The position numbers and the translations under genes are program-made. 54,178 nucleotides of DNA from Planctomycetota bacterium (lineage in GTDB: Bacteria; Planctomycetota; UBA1135; GCA-002686595), in contig DUBE01000064.1 in NCBI GenBank assembly GCA_012960475.1, forward strand, positions 1 through 54,178, given 5' to 3'. Under the pieces are notes generated by a model. That model searched no databases. It was not told the origin of the DNA and saw only the letters and a program-made list of their open reading frames with translations. Positions 41,203-50,487 of this stretch are shown here, piece by piece. The first letter of the stretch is position 1. Each line of letters starts with the position of its first letter.

Positions 41203-42879
41203 ATGTGGGGATTCTTGATTGCCGCTTTGCTTGGGGCTGGTGGAGAGAAGTCGGCTCTGCCGGTGCAGAGTTTCAACTTGCTTGACAACTCGGCGCCCGT
41301 GCTGGAGAAGCAGTCAGTGACTCCCTTCTGGCGCAGGACCAAAGAAGGTCTTGAACAGCCCATTGCGGCCTATGGCCCCATGGTGGACGGGATCGTGATC
41401 CGAGGAACGGCCTCGAGTCCTGCGGTTGTGATTCTGCGGGATAGCAGCGGGCGCGAGTTTCGCCGAGAGGTGCAAGGGGGGTTTTCCTGGTCCGTAGGCG
41501 CTGACGCTGCCGCCACGGGGCAGCCCCTTGAGCCGCGTCTGACCATTGTGCTGCCCTTCAGCGCGCACCCCGTTGCCTGGAGCGAACTGGAGGTCCTTGT
41601 TCCACTGCCCGCCCCTAGCGTTGACGAGTTGGCCGAGTTGGTCGCGAGCGAACTGACCCGGATTCTCGGCTGGTGGACAACCTTGGGGGCAGACCCCTCA
41701 GGGGCCACGCACTTTGCAGCTCGCAATTGGAATGTGGAGACCGGGGAGTCCCTCCAGAACCTGCCCGGCTGGTATCACATCTATGCGGATGTGCTACTGG
41801 GGACTGCGCGTTTTGACGGGGCCTGGCAGTCACGGGCGGAAGGCTTGCTGGATGATCTGTTGAAGTTGGCCAGCGATCCCAGGACCGGCCTGCCGCGCAA
41901 GGTCCATTGGTACCAAGACGGCCCCGGGCGTTTTTCTGATGGGCCTCTTGAGGTCTCACGGCAGTTGGCTTTTCTGGAATCCGTGGCCGAAGGCCGCTAC
42001 CACGCCCGTCCGGACCAACGTGAGTTGGCCGCTGCGGTCTTGGAGCGAGCCATGGGCACCCTGTTGGTCAGCGCGCCCCAGCCGGACGGGTCCTTGGCGG
42101 CCAGATTCACACCATCCAGTGGTCTTGCCCATCCCGGGGCCAGCGAGTTGCGCAAGTTGGATTTGGCAGCGGGGCTGGCCTCTTGGTCGCGGCGCACAGG
42201 CAATGCGCAAGTCCGCGAAGTGCTCGAGAACTGCTTGCAGGAGTTCCTTTATGATCACACCTGGGCGGGGGACTGGCAGCACATTGACCCGGGCTTCGAT
42301 GACTTGTTCGGCCACTACGGGGCAAGAGGCCTCGATCTTTGGCGCGCCTTTCCAGACGATGTGCTTTTCACGCGCATCACTCGCAGTGGGGTCGAGTATT
42401 TCTTGCCGATCTGGCAGGAGTCCCTGGAGCGCGGAGGAAATGTGGCCGCGGACCAGGTGCGTTGCTGGGATTTGATGGGGGATGTGGGGGAGTTGGATTC
42501 AGCCTTGCAAGAGCGCATTGCGCCAGTGTTGCGCCTTGCAGCACGTGCGCACTTCAAGGGTGAACAGCTGGAAAACGGAGTCTGGCGTGATGTGACTGTG
42601 ATCGGTTTTGACCCCAGGCCTCAGGTGCAGGACGGGACGGTGGGAGGCCTGCCCCAGAACCTGATCATGGGGTTGGCACGTTTGCATGATCCGAAGTTGG
42701 CGGCGGCAGGGGGGATGCCCCTGGCGGAGGTGCGCGCCTTGTTCAGCGCGGTGCTGTTGACCTCCCGCGAGCACTTTGGCGCGGCCCATGGGTACCGCAC
42801 ACCAGAGAGCATTGCATCCGGTGCCTCCCTGCGTCTGGCCGCCGGGTTGGTCGAGATTCTGGAGCGTCTGCAACCGTGA
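41203..42879 (+). CDS. Secreted protein of unknown function, possible alpha/alpha-barrel
   Basis: This 558-residue protein starts at ATG 41203 (MWGFLIAALLGAGG), just after a TACCCT box; an in-frame TTG at 41194 is an alternative. After the signal sequence comes a Cna-B-like or beta-rich region (about 25-130). A long helical part (about 140-555) has repeated W/G/D-rich turns such as NLPGWYHIYADVLLGTARFDG and WAGDWQHIDPGFDDLFGHYG, reminiscent of six-hairpin glycosidase folds. No catalytic pair is obvious. A carbohydrate-active role is only a guess. Confidence 0.5.
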   Translation: MWGFLIAALLGAGGEKSALPVQSFNLLDNSAPVLEKQSVTPFWRRTKEGLEQPIAAYGPMVDGIVIRGTASSPAVVILRDSSGREFRREVQGGFSWSVGADAAATGQPLEPRLTIVLPFSAHPVAWSELEVLVPLPAPSVDELAELVASELTRILGWWTTLGADPSGATHFAARNWNVETGESLQNLPGWYHIYADVLLGTARFDGAWQSRAEGLLDDLLKLASDPRTGLPRKVHWYQDGPGRFSDGPLEVSRQLAFLESVAEGRYHARPDQRELAAAVLERAMGTLLVSAPQPDGSLAARFTPSSGLAHPGASELRKLDLAAGLASWSRRTGNAQVREVLENCLQEFLYDHTWAGDWQHIDPGFDDLFGHYGARGLDLWRAFPDDVLFTRITRSGVEYFLPIWQESLERGGNVAADQVRCWDLMGDVGELDSALQERIAPVLRLAARAHFKGEQLENGVWRDVTVIGFDPRPQVQDGTVGGLPQNLIMGLARLHDPKLAAAGGMPLAEVRALFSAVLLTSREHFGAAHGYRTPESIASGASLRLAAGLVEILERLQP

Positions 42880-42887
42880 CGCGAAGG

Positions 42888-42921
42888 CACTTTGGCATGA
42901 CCAGGAGCAAAGTGTGTTTTT
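42888..42921 (+). terminator. Terminator after the gene at 41203
   Basis: A 7-bp stem CACTTTG/CAAAGTG (42888-42894/42908-42914) with a 13-base loop is followed by TGTTTTT. It lies 9 bases after the stop codon. Confidence 0.6.
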
Positions 42922-42977
42922 CACTCTGCACCCAGTACCTTTCCGATCTGTTCTGGGTTCTCCGCGCCTGATCGAGA

Positions 42978-45086
42978 TCAGTTCTTGATCAAGAGTATTT
43001 CGTTGGAGAAATTGCACCCGATGATGAGGGTTGCGCTCTCTGACCCTGATTCTCCAGGACTTGGGATGAAGGTCACATCCAGGGGGCCGCGCCCTGCACC
43101 CAGGTCCGGCAGGCGTGTCAGCGTTTCCTCTGCACTCCAACCAAACAGATTGACATGATGGCTGTTCTGGGCGCTGACAACGACTTCGAGGCGTCCATCC
43201 CCGTTCATGTCGCCTGCGGCCAAGGCGTGAGGGCGCAGGCCAACGGGCAGTTCCTGCACGAGCTTGTAGGTGCCATTGTCGTTTGGCGCTAGCCGCGCAA
43301 GTTTGCCCGGTGAGTTGTCTCGGACCCCTTGGAGCAGCGCCAGTATCTGAGTGGGGCCGTTCTCATCAAGCTTGACAGTCACAAGATCCAGGGGTTTGCC
43401 GGGGAGGGGGAGGAACCCATCCGCCTGCAGGTTCGAGGTGAGCAACAGGATTCCAGAGCGCTCGCCACCCTGACCGATCAACACACGACCATCTGCAAGC
43501 GCGGCAATGGCTGTGCAAGGGCTTTCAAGGACGGTGGCCTTCGGATCTTGGTCAGGGACGACCAGATACAGACCAGCGGTACCCGCCACCAACAAGTCGC
43601 TCGCGCGTGCGAGTAACGGTCCCATTCCTGCGATCGCCATAGTTTTGGGATCCGTCAGATTCCCTTGCCCGTCCCCGGCAAGGATCCGCACTTCGTCCCT
43701 GGCCCGCACCGCCAGATCCAGGTTTCCATCTGCATCAAAATCACAGGCGATGGCCTCGCTGACACCAGGCCCGGGAGAGGGCTGGGCTGTGGGCTGGTAG
43801 GAGCCGTTGTGGAGGCGAAAGAAGCTCAGGCCATCTGTGCCCGCGTCCACTGTCAGCAGGTCCGGATGCCCGGAATTGCTGAAGTCCGCCGCCACCAGCA
43901 CCAAAGGAGCGATTCCCGTAGGCAGGGAACGGGGTCTGCGCCAGGACCCCGAGGCATTCGAAAAGAGCACACTGACTCGCTCCGCCCCGCGATTAGCCAG
44001 CACCAGATCGGTCAGGCTGTCCCCGTCCAAGTCGCCTCCGGCCAGATCCCATGTGTCCTGGCCCCCATAAAAGGATTGCTCAAGGCCCTGCATGCCAAAG
44101 ACCCTGACGGACAGGTCGCTTGAGACGCAGGCGAAGCGTTCTCCCCCCAAACCGAGCAGGCTCAGGGGCGCGCGACCCGCCTGCAACAAGTTCCTCCATG
44201 TGGAACCATCGTGATTCCAGAGGTCGTGGTCCCCGCCAGCCAACAGTTCAGCGGCCGGAGTCAGCAGCCAGTCGCGGGGGATGCCGGTCAGGGGTTCAGG
44301 GGGTCCTGGAGTGAGAGAGTTCGGCCCACTGACCATGTACCTGCGCAGGCAATCCTCACCGTCGCTGCCCGCGCCCATGGAGCCCACCACCACCATGGAC
44401 GCATCCAGCGCCAGGAAAGTCGTATGGGGTTCGAGCAGTGGCACCGAGAGGCTCGTGCCCAAGGGAGCGTTCTGGTCTGTGGTGATTGGAAACAGCAACA
44501 GTTCCCCCGCGCGGGTTGCCACGGCGAGGGTTGCTTGTGTCTGGCCAGTATTTTGCGCGGTCTCGAAGAGGGCGGGTCCTGCCGCCAGGGCTCGGGGTGC
44601 GCTGTCCAATTCACGCCGTTGAATGATCTCCTGCCCTCGTGGCATTTTCAGATCCAGGATCAAGACCTCTCGGCTGCTGCGCGAGGCCACCGCGATCAGT
44701 GAACTTCTTTCCAGTGCCACCGGACCCAGGGGCCAGTCTGGCAAGCGAACCGTAAGTTGTGTCTTCAGGTCTGGGCCGAAAGAGCGAAGCGCTGCATCAC
44801 CTCCGCTGCCTGATCGACAGGTGGCGATAATTTCGGCTATCCCATCCCCGTCGGCGTCCATGACGATCACCCCCTCGGTGCGGCCGGGCATGGGTAGTTC
44901 GAAGCGGGCGGAGAGTCCTGTGGGCCAGGGGGCCTGGGGCCTGGGGGTTCGCCCCGCAGCCGTGGCATCCATGGTCTTGCTGGCTTCCTGCTGTGGAATT
45001 TCCGATTCACACGAAGAGAACGCAGCCCCGATCGTCCCCAAGGTGGCGATTCTGGCCCACGTGCCCAATCTTGCCCCGATCTTCAT
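42978..45086 (-). CDS. FG-GAP/VCBS-repeat lipoprotein
   Basis: This 702-residue protein starts at ATG 45086. It has a hydrophobic leader and SSC at about residues 24-26, a plausible lipidation Cys. Several FG-GAP-like repeats are visible: DADGDGIAEI (about 77), DLDGDSLTDLVLANRG, DFDADGNLDLAVRARD and DMNGDGRLEVVVSAQNS. Spacing and calcium-type Asp loops fit a beta-propeller. It probably binds ligands on the cell surface or forms a scaffold; no enzymatic motif is seen. It is convergent with the gene at 41203. Confidence 0.75.
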   Translation of the reverse strand: MKIGARLGTWARIATLGTIGAAFSSCESEIPQQEASKTMDATAAGRTPRPQAPWPTGLSARFELPMPGRTEGVIVMDADGDGIAEIIATCRSGSGGDAALRSFGPDLKTQLTVRLPDWPLGPVALERSSLIAVASRSSREVLILDLKMPRGQEIIQRRELDSAPRALAAGPALFETAQNTGQTQATLAVATRAGELLLFPITTDQNAPLGTSLSVPLLEPHTTFLALDASMVVVGSMGAGSDGEDCLRRYMVSGPNSLTPGPPEPLTGIPRDWLLTPAAELLAGGDHDLWNHDGSTWRNLLQAGRAPLSLLGLGGERFACVSSDLSVRVFGMQGLEQSFYGGQDTWDLAGGDLDGDSLTDLVLANRGAERVSVLFSNASGSWRRPRSLPTGIAPLVLVAADFSNSGHPDLLTVDAGTDGLSFFRLHNGSYQPTAQPSPGPGVSEAIACDFDADGNLDLAVRARDEVRILAGDGQGNLTDPKTMAIAGMGPLLARASDLLVAGTAGLYLVVPDQDPKATVLESPCTAIAALADGRVLIGQGGERSGILLLTSNLQADGFLPLPGKPLDLVTVKLDENGPTQILALLQGVRDNSPGKLARLAPNDNGTYKLVQELPVGLRPHALAAGDMNGDGRLEVVVSAQNSHHVNLFGWSAEETLTRLPDLGAGRGPLDVTFIPSPGESGSESATLIIGCNFSNEILLIKN

Positions 45087-45169
45087 TGCCCTAGATTGAG
45101 CTTTGAGGCTCAGGGGTGCAACCTGTTCCTCTGCTAGGGGTCAACCTCAACCGTAAAGCACACAGGGGG

Positions 45170-45175
45170 TATCAT
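45170..45175 (+). promoter_or_regulatory. -10 box TATCAT before the gene at 45187
   Basis: TATCAT ends eleven bases before ATG 45187, giving a leader of only a few bases. Confidence 0.4.
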
Positions 45176-45186
45176 GCCCCCGTTCC

Positions 45187-46908
45187 ATGTCCCGTCCTCT
45201 GATTCTGCTGTTGGTCCTGATGTGCGCCCTGGGCGCGGGCTTGTGGTTCCTGGGCGGTGACGAGTCCAAGGCGCCTGGGCCGATCCTGGAGTTGGACCCT
45301 CTCAATCGGATTCCTACGGGTGAGCCCCAAGTCCCCGATTCTCTTGATTTGGAGGAGCGCATTTCACCGCCGACTCCGGCCGTGCCCCTGCCTCACCCCC
45401 TGGTGGTTGAGCTGTCCTTGCTGATCGACGGGGGCGTGCCCTTGGACGAGACCCTGCCCACGCCGCGCTCTGGAGCTCGCGCGCGGCTCAGCGGTCGCCT
45501 CTTGGGGCCGGCTGGTCGACCTGTGACGGGCAAGCTGACTTTCCTTTATGGCACCAACCGCGACCGGGAACTGGAAACCGATTCCAGCGGGCGTTTTGGA
45601 GCCAGTGATCTCTGGCCCGGCCTCGCGGTGGTGCGCGTGGCAACCGTTACTGGTCTTGTGGCTGAACGCGAGGTCATCCTGCGTAACCTCTCAGAGGCCA
45701 AGCTTGGGATTTCCTGGGGCGCCACGGCTCTGGTGAAAGGGCGTGTGACCGATCCCTTTGGTGAGGGCATCCCGGCTGCGGAGGTCACCGTTGATGGGAA
45801 TCGCACCTTCACAGATGACGAGGGTCGTTTTCTTCTGCCACGCGTGGCTCCCGGCCAGAGAATTATCGCCCTGGCAAGAGTTGCCGGGCGCGCAACCCAT
45901 CGGGAAGTGCTGGCCATTGGGCGGCGGTCGGTGGTGGATGAGGATCGGCTGATCTTCCGCCTCAAGCCTGGGGCCAAGCTGGAGGTGGTTGTCTCAGAAT
46001 CTCTTGGTGCTCAAGAACCAGTGCAGGTGCACCTCTTTCCGGCGGGCGGCATGGCCGGTTCCCAGCGTCAGTTTCCCTGGGAGGAGTACAGCCCCGTATC
46101 GGTGCCTCCAGGAGGGCGCGTGATGTTGGAGGACCTGCCACCCGAGACCATCACCCTGGTGCCTTTTCATAGCGGTGCCGTGGCCGTGCCTCCGCAGATC
46201 AACATCAAGCTGGTGGCCACGCGCTCGAATGTTGCGGTCCTGCACATGCGGCCTGGGCCCGTGATTCGCGGCACGGTCGTGATCGATGGAGAGCCCGTCG
46301 GGGGAGCGCGGGTTGTGCTCGACGCGCCCGATCCATCGGTGGCCACCACCAAGGCCCTCGGCCGGTCGCCCACCTATCATCAGCAGGCGATTTTCTCCCA
46401 TGTGCATGCGGGCCACCAAGAGGTGCGGACGAACAATCGTGGTCGGTTTGTGCTCAGCGTTTACCCTGCAATTTCAGAGCGCTGGTACCTGCGGGCTGAG
46501 AGTCTCGACGGGTCTTTGGTGGCACAGGCAATTGTTGCGGGTGGCAGAGAGGACATTGTGCTGGAACTCGTCAAGCCCGATCTGACTCCGGGGGTCCTGG
46601 CCATGGACCTACCGCCGCACTTGCGCAGTTTCGACCTAGATGTCCAGGTGCAGGGTGCTCCTCGGGACCGGGTTCAGGTTCATCCGGGAAGTGAACATGT
46701 GGTCGACAACTTGTCCCCGGGCCTCTGGGCCATGAATGTGCGCTATCGCGGCGAGCGCTTGATGCAAGGGAATCAGGTGCAGATCGAGGCAGACGGGACT
46801 GCGAGGATCACCCTGCCCCTGCCCGCAATCGCCAGTCAGCCGCTGCCCATCAAGCCCAAGGGCGATCGACGCACGGGACCTCCTCCCTTGGAGCGGCAAG
46901 GACGCTAG
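45187..46908 (+). CDS. Membrane-anchored protein with carboxypeptidase-regulatory-like repeats
   Basis: This 573-residue protein starts at ATG 45187. A single N-terminal hydrophobic segment (about 4-22) probably anchors it. Several Cna-B/CarboxypepD-regulatory-like beta domains follow: LSGRLLGPAGRPVTGKLTF (about 98), VKGRVTDPFGEGIPAAEVTV (about 182) and IRGTVVIDGEPVGGARVVL (about 360). Each has a D-x-x-G-R-F turn. The tail is basic and proline-rich. It is a likely extracytoplasmic structural or binding protein. Histidine ammonia-lyase starts 10 bases downstream but has its own box. Confidence 0.65.
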   Translation: MSRPLILLLVLMCALGAGLWFLGGDESKAPGPILELDPLNRIPTGEPQVPDSLDLEERISPPTPAVPLPHPLVVELSLLIDGGVPLDETLPTPRSGARARLSGRLLGPAGRPVTGKLTFLYGTNRDRELETDSSGRFGASDLWPGLAVVRVATVTGLVAEREVILRNLSEAKLGISWGATALVKGRVTDPFGEGIPAAEVTVDGNRTFTDDEGRFLLPRVAPGQRIIALARVAGRATHREVLAIGRRSVVDEDRLIFRLKPGAKLEVVVSESLGAQEPVQVHLFPAGGMAGSQRQFPWEEYSPVSVPPGGRVMLEDLPPETITLVPFHSGAVAVPPQINIKLVATRSNVAVLHMRPGPVIRGTVVIDGEPVGGARVVLDAPDPSVATTKALGRSPTYHQQAIFSHVHAGHQEVRTNNRGRFVLSVYPAISERWYLRAESLDGSLVAQAIVAGGREDIVLELVKPDLTPGVLAMDLPPHLRSFDLDVQVQGAPRDRVQVHPGSEHVVDNLSPGLWAMNVRYRGERLMQGNQVQIEADGTARITLPLPAIASQPLPIKPKGDRRTGPPPLERQGR

Positions 46909-46911
46909 ACT
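46906..46911 (+). promoter_or_regulatory. -10 box TAGACT before hutH
   Basis: GCTAGACT ends seven bases before GTG 46919, identical in sequence to the box before the exonuclease at 8333, and overlaps the stop codon of the preceding gene. The hutH mRNA would be leaderless with a GTG start. Confidence 0.5.
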
Positions 46912-46918
46912 CTTCGCC

Positions 46919-48454
46919 GTGAAGAACCTGACCCTTGGTGCCAAGCCCCTGACCCTCGCGCAGCTGTCTCCCCTGGCCGAGGGCCAGCGCCTAAAGCTAC
47001 GCGTGTCTGCCAAGAGCTACGCGCAGCTCAAGCCGTCGCGCCAGATGGTGGAGGAGGCGGTAGGCAAAGGTGAGGTGGTCTACGGCTTGACCACAGGCTT
47101 TGGCAAGCTCAAGCACAAGGCGGTGTCACCCAAAGATCTGCACGATCTGCAACGCAACTTGGTGCTGTCCCATTCGGTGGGCAGCGGTCCCGACATGTTC
47201 CTGAGCGAAGCGCGTTTGGTTGTGCTGCTGCGTATCGTTTCGCTTCTGAGGGGAGTCAGCGGAGTCCGTCCGGCTCTGGTCAAGCGCATGGTGGCCTTCT
47301 TCAACTGCGACTTGATTCCTGCTATTCCCCAGCAGGGTTCAGTGGGAGCCAGCGGAGATCTAGCGCCTCTCTCCCACATGGCTGCCGCCTGGATGGGGCA
47401 TGGGCATTCCTATCTGCAGGGCAAGCGCATGGGGGCGCGAGCGGCCTTGAAGAAGGCGGGTCTTGAACCCTTGGTCCTGGAGGCCAAGGAAGGGCTGGCC
47501 CTGATCAACGGAACCGAAGTGATGAAGTCGCTGGCGGTTTGCCAGGTGATCCGGGCCATGAACCTGTCCCGGGTGGCGGACATCGTTGCGGCCATCAGCT
47601 TGGAGGCTTTGATGGGATCGCCGCAGCCTTTTGGCAAGCGGCTGACGGAACTCAAGCGTAGTGATGGGCAGGCCCGCACGGCTGCCAATGTGCGACGCAT
47701 GTTGCGGGGCAGCCAGGTGGTCAAGAGTCATGATCAATGCGATCGCGTGCAGGATCCCTATAGCCTGCGTTGCGTGCCCCAGATTCATGGGGCCTTCAAG
47801 ACCGCATTGCAGCATGTGGTGGATGTCCTGGGGGATGAATTGGGAGCTGTGACGGACAATCCGATTGTAGATCCGGTGACAAGTAAGGTCTTCAGCGCGG
47901 GGCTCTTCCATGGTCAGCCCCTGTCGATGATCTTGGATTATCTGGGCCTCTCGTGTTGCACCCTGGCCAATGTGAGCGAGCGCCGCATCGAGCAGATGGT
48001 CAATCCAGACTTGTCGGGTTTGCCAGCGTTCTTGACCCCTGATCCGGGTTTGCACTCGGGGATGATGATTACTCAGTACGCTGCGGCGGCCCTGGTCAGC
48101 GAAAACAAGATCCATGCCCATCCTGCCAGTGTGGACAGCGTGCCCACCAGCGCGAACCAGGAAGACCATGTGTCCATGGGCGTCACTGCCGGCCGCAAGG
48201 CGCGCACGATTCTCGACAACACCCAACGGGTGCTGAGCATCGAGTGGATTTGCGCGGCCCAGGCCCGGGGTTTCCGCGCGGAACTCAAGGCTGGCAAGGG
48301 AGTTGAAGCGGGAGTTGCCCTCTTGCGCACCAAGGTCAAGGCGCTCAAGGGGGATCGTTACCTCAAGCCGGATCTGGATGCGGCGGAGGAGCTGATTGCT
48401 TCAGGTGCCCTGGTTGCGGCGGTGGAAAAGTCCGCGGGCGCATTGAGTTTCTGA
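46919..48454 (+). CDS. hutH: Histidine ammonia-lyase
   Basis: This 511-residue protein starts at GTG 46919. It has the MIO-forming Ala144-Ser145-Gly146 in QGSVGASGDLAPLSH, Tyr55 in YGLTTGFG, and NQEDHVSMG with the Glu typical of histidine rather than tyrosine or phenylalanine ammonia-lyases. It deaminates histidine to urocanate without added cofactor. Length is typical. No hutU, hutI or hutG is in the window, so either the pathway is scattered or the lyase works alone. It is convergent with the cytochrome gene, with a 2-base gap. Confidence 0.9.
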   Translation: MKNLTLGAKPLTLAQLSPLAEGQRLKLRVSAKSYAQLKPSRQMVEEAVGKGEVVYGLTTGFGKLKHKAVSPKDLHDLQRNLVLSHSVGSGPDMFLSEARLVVLLRIVSLLRGVSGVRPALVKRMVAFFNCDLIPAIPQQGSVGASGDLAPLSHMAAAWMGHGHSYLQGKRMGARAALKKAGLEPLVLEAKEGLALINGTEVMKSLAVCQVIRAMNLSRVADIVAAISLEALMGSPQPFGKRLTELKRSDGQARTAANVRRMLRGSQVVKSHDQCDRVQDPYSLRCVPQIHGAFKTALQHVVDVLGDELGAVTDNPIVDPVTSKVFSAGLFHGQPLSMILDYLGLSCCTLANVSERRIEQMVNPDLSGLPAFLTPDPGLHSGMMITQYAAAALVSENKIHAHPASVDSVPTSANQEDHVSMGVTAGRKARTILDNTQRVLSIEWICAAQARGFRAELKAGKGVEAGVALLRTKVKALKGDRYLKPDLDAAEELIASGALVAAVEKSAGALSF

Positions 48455-48456
48455 GC

Positions 48457-49239
48457 CTAGGCCTTGCCCTTATGGGACCTGGCTTGATCGGGCAACCAAA
48501 GATCCAGCAACACCAGGATCCCAGCCAGACCGATACCCAGGGCATGGGCTGCGCCCCCGATCAGGATTCCATTCACCCATGCGGCTGAATCCCGCGCCAG
48601 CCACCAGGAAACCAGGTCCAACAAGAGCCCTACGGAGATGGCGAGGCTGATGCCACTGATCCAGGACTTCTTGAAGCGTGTCAGGACCAGCAGCAAGACC
48701 GCCGCCAGGCTGACCCCAAAGAGGGACAGGGCGTGGGCGTGGGTCGAGGCCAAGAGAATCGCTTCGTTCGTGGGGGAGACATCGTTGTCGAAGGCCAGGG
48801 CGCGTACATCGTCCAGGTACTCAAGGGGAGGTTCAGCACGCCAACTGGAGCTGCGTCCGTGGCAGTCCATGCAGTTGATGTCGAGAAGATCTGCGGGAAC
48901 CCTGTCGCCCAGGTCCAGGTTGTCCCAGTCCTCGATTACGCGGTCCGAGCCGAGCCAGGAAAGCAGAGCTTCCCGGTCTGTTGCTGGAACTTCGGCGGCG
49001 CCGTCGATTTCGCTGGGGTGACCCCGTTCCAGGGCGGAGCGCAGGAGGGAGGGACTTTGCACCCCATGGTAGACACCAGTGATGTCAGAGCTGGTCAGGC
49101 CCTCCTGGCCATCTCGTGGGCCGTGGTGTTCGGCCATGTGCAAGCCGGAAGCAGCATAGCCGCCGAGCAGCACCAGGGTCAGGGCGGTCAGGGATAGCCG
49201 CAGTCCCAGGGGTAGTTTTCTCAAGAGCAGGGCGTCCAT
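48457..49239 (-). CDS. Membrane protein with a c-type heme motif
   Basis: This 260-residue protein has an N-terminal transmembrane segment (about 12-30) and an extracytoplasmic domain with the heme motif CMDCH (123-127). Three further hydrophobic segments follow (about 166-185, 192-212 and 222-243). His residues at 34, 38 and 39 (HMAEHHG) and in the later helices (THAHALS) might bind heme or metal. It may pass electrons between a periplasmic donor and the membrane. It is the last gene in a run with two Tat-type oxidoreductases and an ApbE homologue, 3 bases after the first oxidoreductase. Confidence 0.65.
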   Translation of the reverse strand: MDALLLRKLPLGLRLSLTALTLVLLGGYAASGLHMAEHHGPRDGQEGLTSSDITGVYHGVQSPSLLRSALERGHPSEIDGAAEVPATDREALLSWLGSDRVIEDWDNLDLGDRVPADLLDINCMDCHGRSSSWRAEPPLEYLDDVRALAFDNDVSPTNEAILLASTHAHALSLFGVSLAAVLLLVLTRFKKSWISGISLAISVGLLLDLVSWWLARDSAAWVNGILIGGAAHALGIGLAGILVLLDLWLPDQARSHKGKA

Positions 49240-49242
49240 GGG

Positions 49243-50487
49243 TTACTTGGATGTGAGGTCCGACTCGTCGATGTTCTGAGGCCTGCCCGTGGCAAGGGCA
49301 GCTTGCACTTTGATGGCGATCGCCGTGGCCCGCAGGCCTTCCTCCGCCGAGCAGACTACCTTGCTGCCCTTGGCGATACTCTGGAAGAATGATTCGAGCC
49401 CGTAATAAAGGCCCGGATGGGGCAGGCCAACGCCTTTCTTGAGTTTGCCCTGGGAGGCCAGCTTGGTTGCATCGGCGATCAGAGTGATGCCTTCGTCGTT
49501 GTGGAATTGTTGACGGTTGGCGTAGACCTCCCAGCCTTGTGTGGGGGCATCCGATTCCTTGAAAAGCCAGCCATGGGTCCACGCCAGGCGCACAGTTCCC
49601 ATGGTACCCATGAGTAGTTCTTGCGTGCCGTTGTAGGTGTTGCCCAGGGTGGCGCTCCAGTCCAGTTGCGAACCGTCCTTGTAGGTCAGCTTGGCGTGTA
49701 CGGTGTCCGAGACCTGGCGCCCATCGCGCCACGCGAGGACTGCACCGGAGGCCTCCACTCGTACGGGGTACTTTGAGGTGAACCAGTGCAGTACATCGAA
49801 TTGCTGGGCACCCAATTCCCCGGGCAGGCCAAGACTGACTTCGGGGTCCAGGCGCCAGTTGAGCGCTTTCTCTCGGGCCGGATCCGAGCTGGGTGTGCGC
49901 CACGAGTTCTTCTGGTTGCTCTGTGCCGCCAAGCTGACCACATCGCGGATCGCGCCGGAGCGTACGAAAGAACGGGCCAACGCATAGACAGGATTGGCGC
50001 GGCCCTGGTATCCGGTTTGGAAGACTTTGCCCGCACTGCTGGCGGCCCCTGTTATCGCACGGCAGTCTGCAAGAGTGTGGGCCAGGGGTGACTCGCAGTA
50101 GATGTGCTTCTTTGCTGCCAGGCCTTCCTTGCATGGTTCCCGATGCAGATGGGTGGGAGTGGCGATCAGAAGTGCGTCCAGGTCAGGATGGGCTGCCAGC
50201 ATGGACTCTTGGGTCGCATAGCCCTGGGCTCCCCTGGCGCGTCGGCTGGCGGAACGCAGACGGCGTTCATCTGTGTCGCAGTAGGCCAGCAGGGTGACCT
50301 CGTCAAACTTGCCAAGTTCCGCCAGCATGGCGCGACCTTGGCGGCCCACACCTACCAGACCCACGCGCAGTTCAGCGCCCAGGTGAGGTCGAGCGGCGAG
50401 GAAGTCGGGCAGGATCTGCGTGGCGGCGCCACCGGCGCCAGCCATCAGAATGGTGCGGCGGTCGGGGGAGGGGTTGCTGGGATGCAT
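49243..50487 (-). CDS. Tat-exported Gfo/Idh/MocA-family oxidoreductase
   Basis: This 414-residue protein begins MHPSNPSPDRRTILMAGAGG, a twin-arginine signal. The Rossmann domain has VGLVGVGRQGRAML and the conserved catalytic-loop motif with CESPLAHT in place of the usual EKP. A C-terminal alpha/beta domain follows. Family members use bound NAD(P) to oxidise sugars or inositols; Tat-exported members such as glucose-fructose oxidoreductase keep their cofactor tightly bound. The gene overlaps the ApbE homologue by 43 bases at its 5' end. Confidence 0.85.
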   Translation of the reverse strand: MHPSNPSPDRRTILMAGAGGAATQILPDFLAARPHLGAELRVGLVGVGRQGRAMLAELGKFDEVTLLAYCDTDERRLRSASRRARGAQGYATQESMLAAHPDLDALLIATPTHLHREPCKEGLAAKKHIYCESPLAHTLADCRAITGAASSAGKVFQTGYQGRANPVYALARSFVRSGAIRDVVSLAAQSNQKNSWRTPSSDPAREKALNWRLDPEVSLGLPGELGAQQFDVLHWFTSKYPVRVEASGAVLAWRDGRQVSDTVHAKLTYKDGSQLDWSATLGNTYNGTQELLMGTMGTVRLAWTHGWLFKESDAPTQGWEVYANRQQFHNDEGITLIADATKLASQGKLKKGVGLPHPGLYYGLESFFQSIAKGSKVVCSAEEGLRATAIAIKVQAALATGRPQNIDESDLTSK

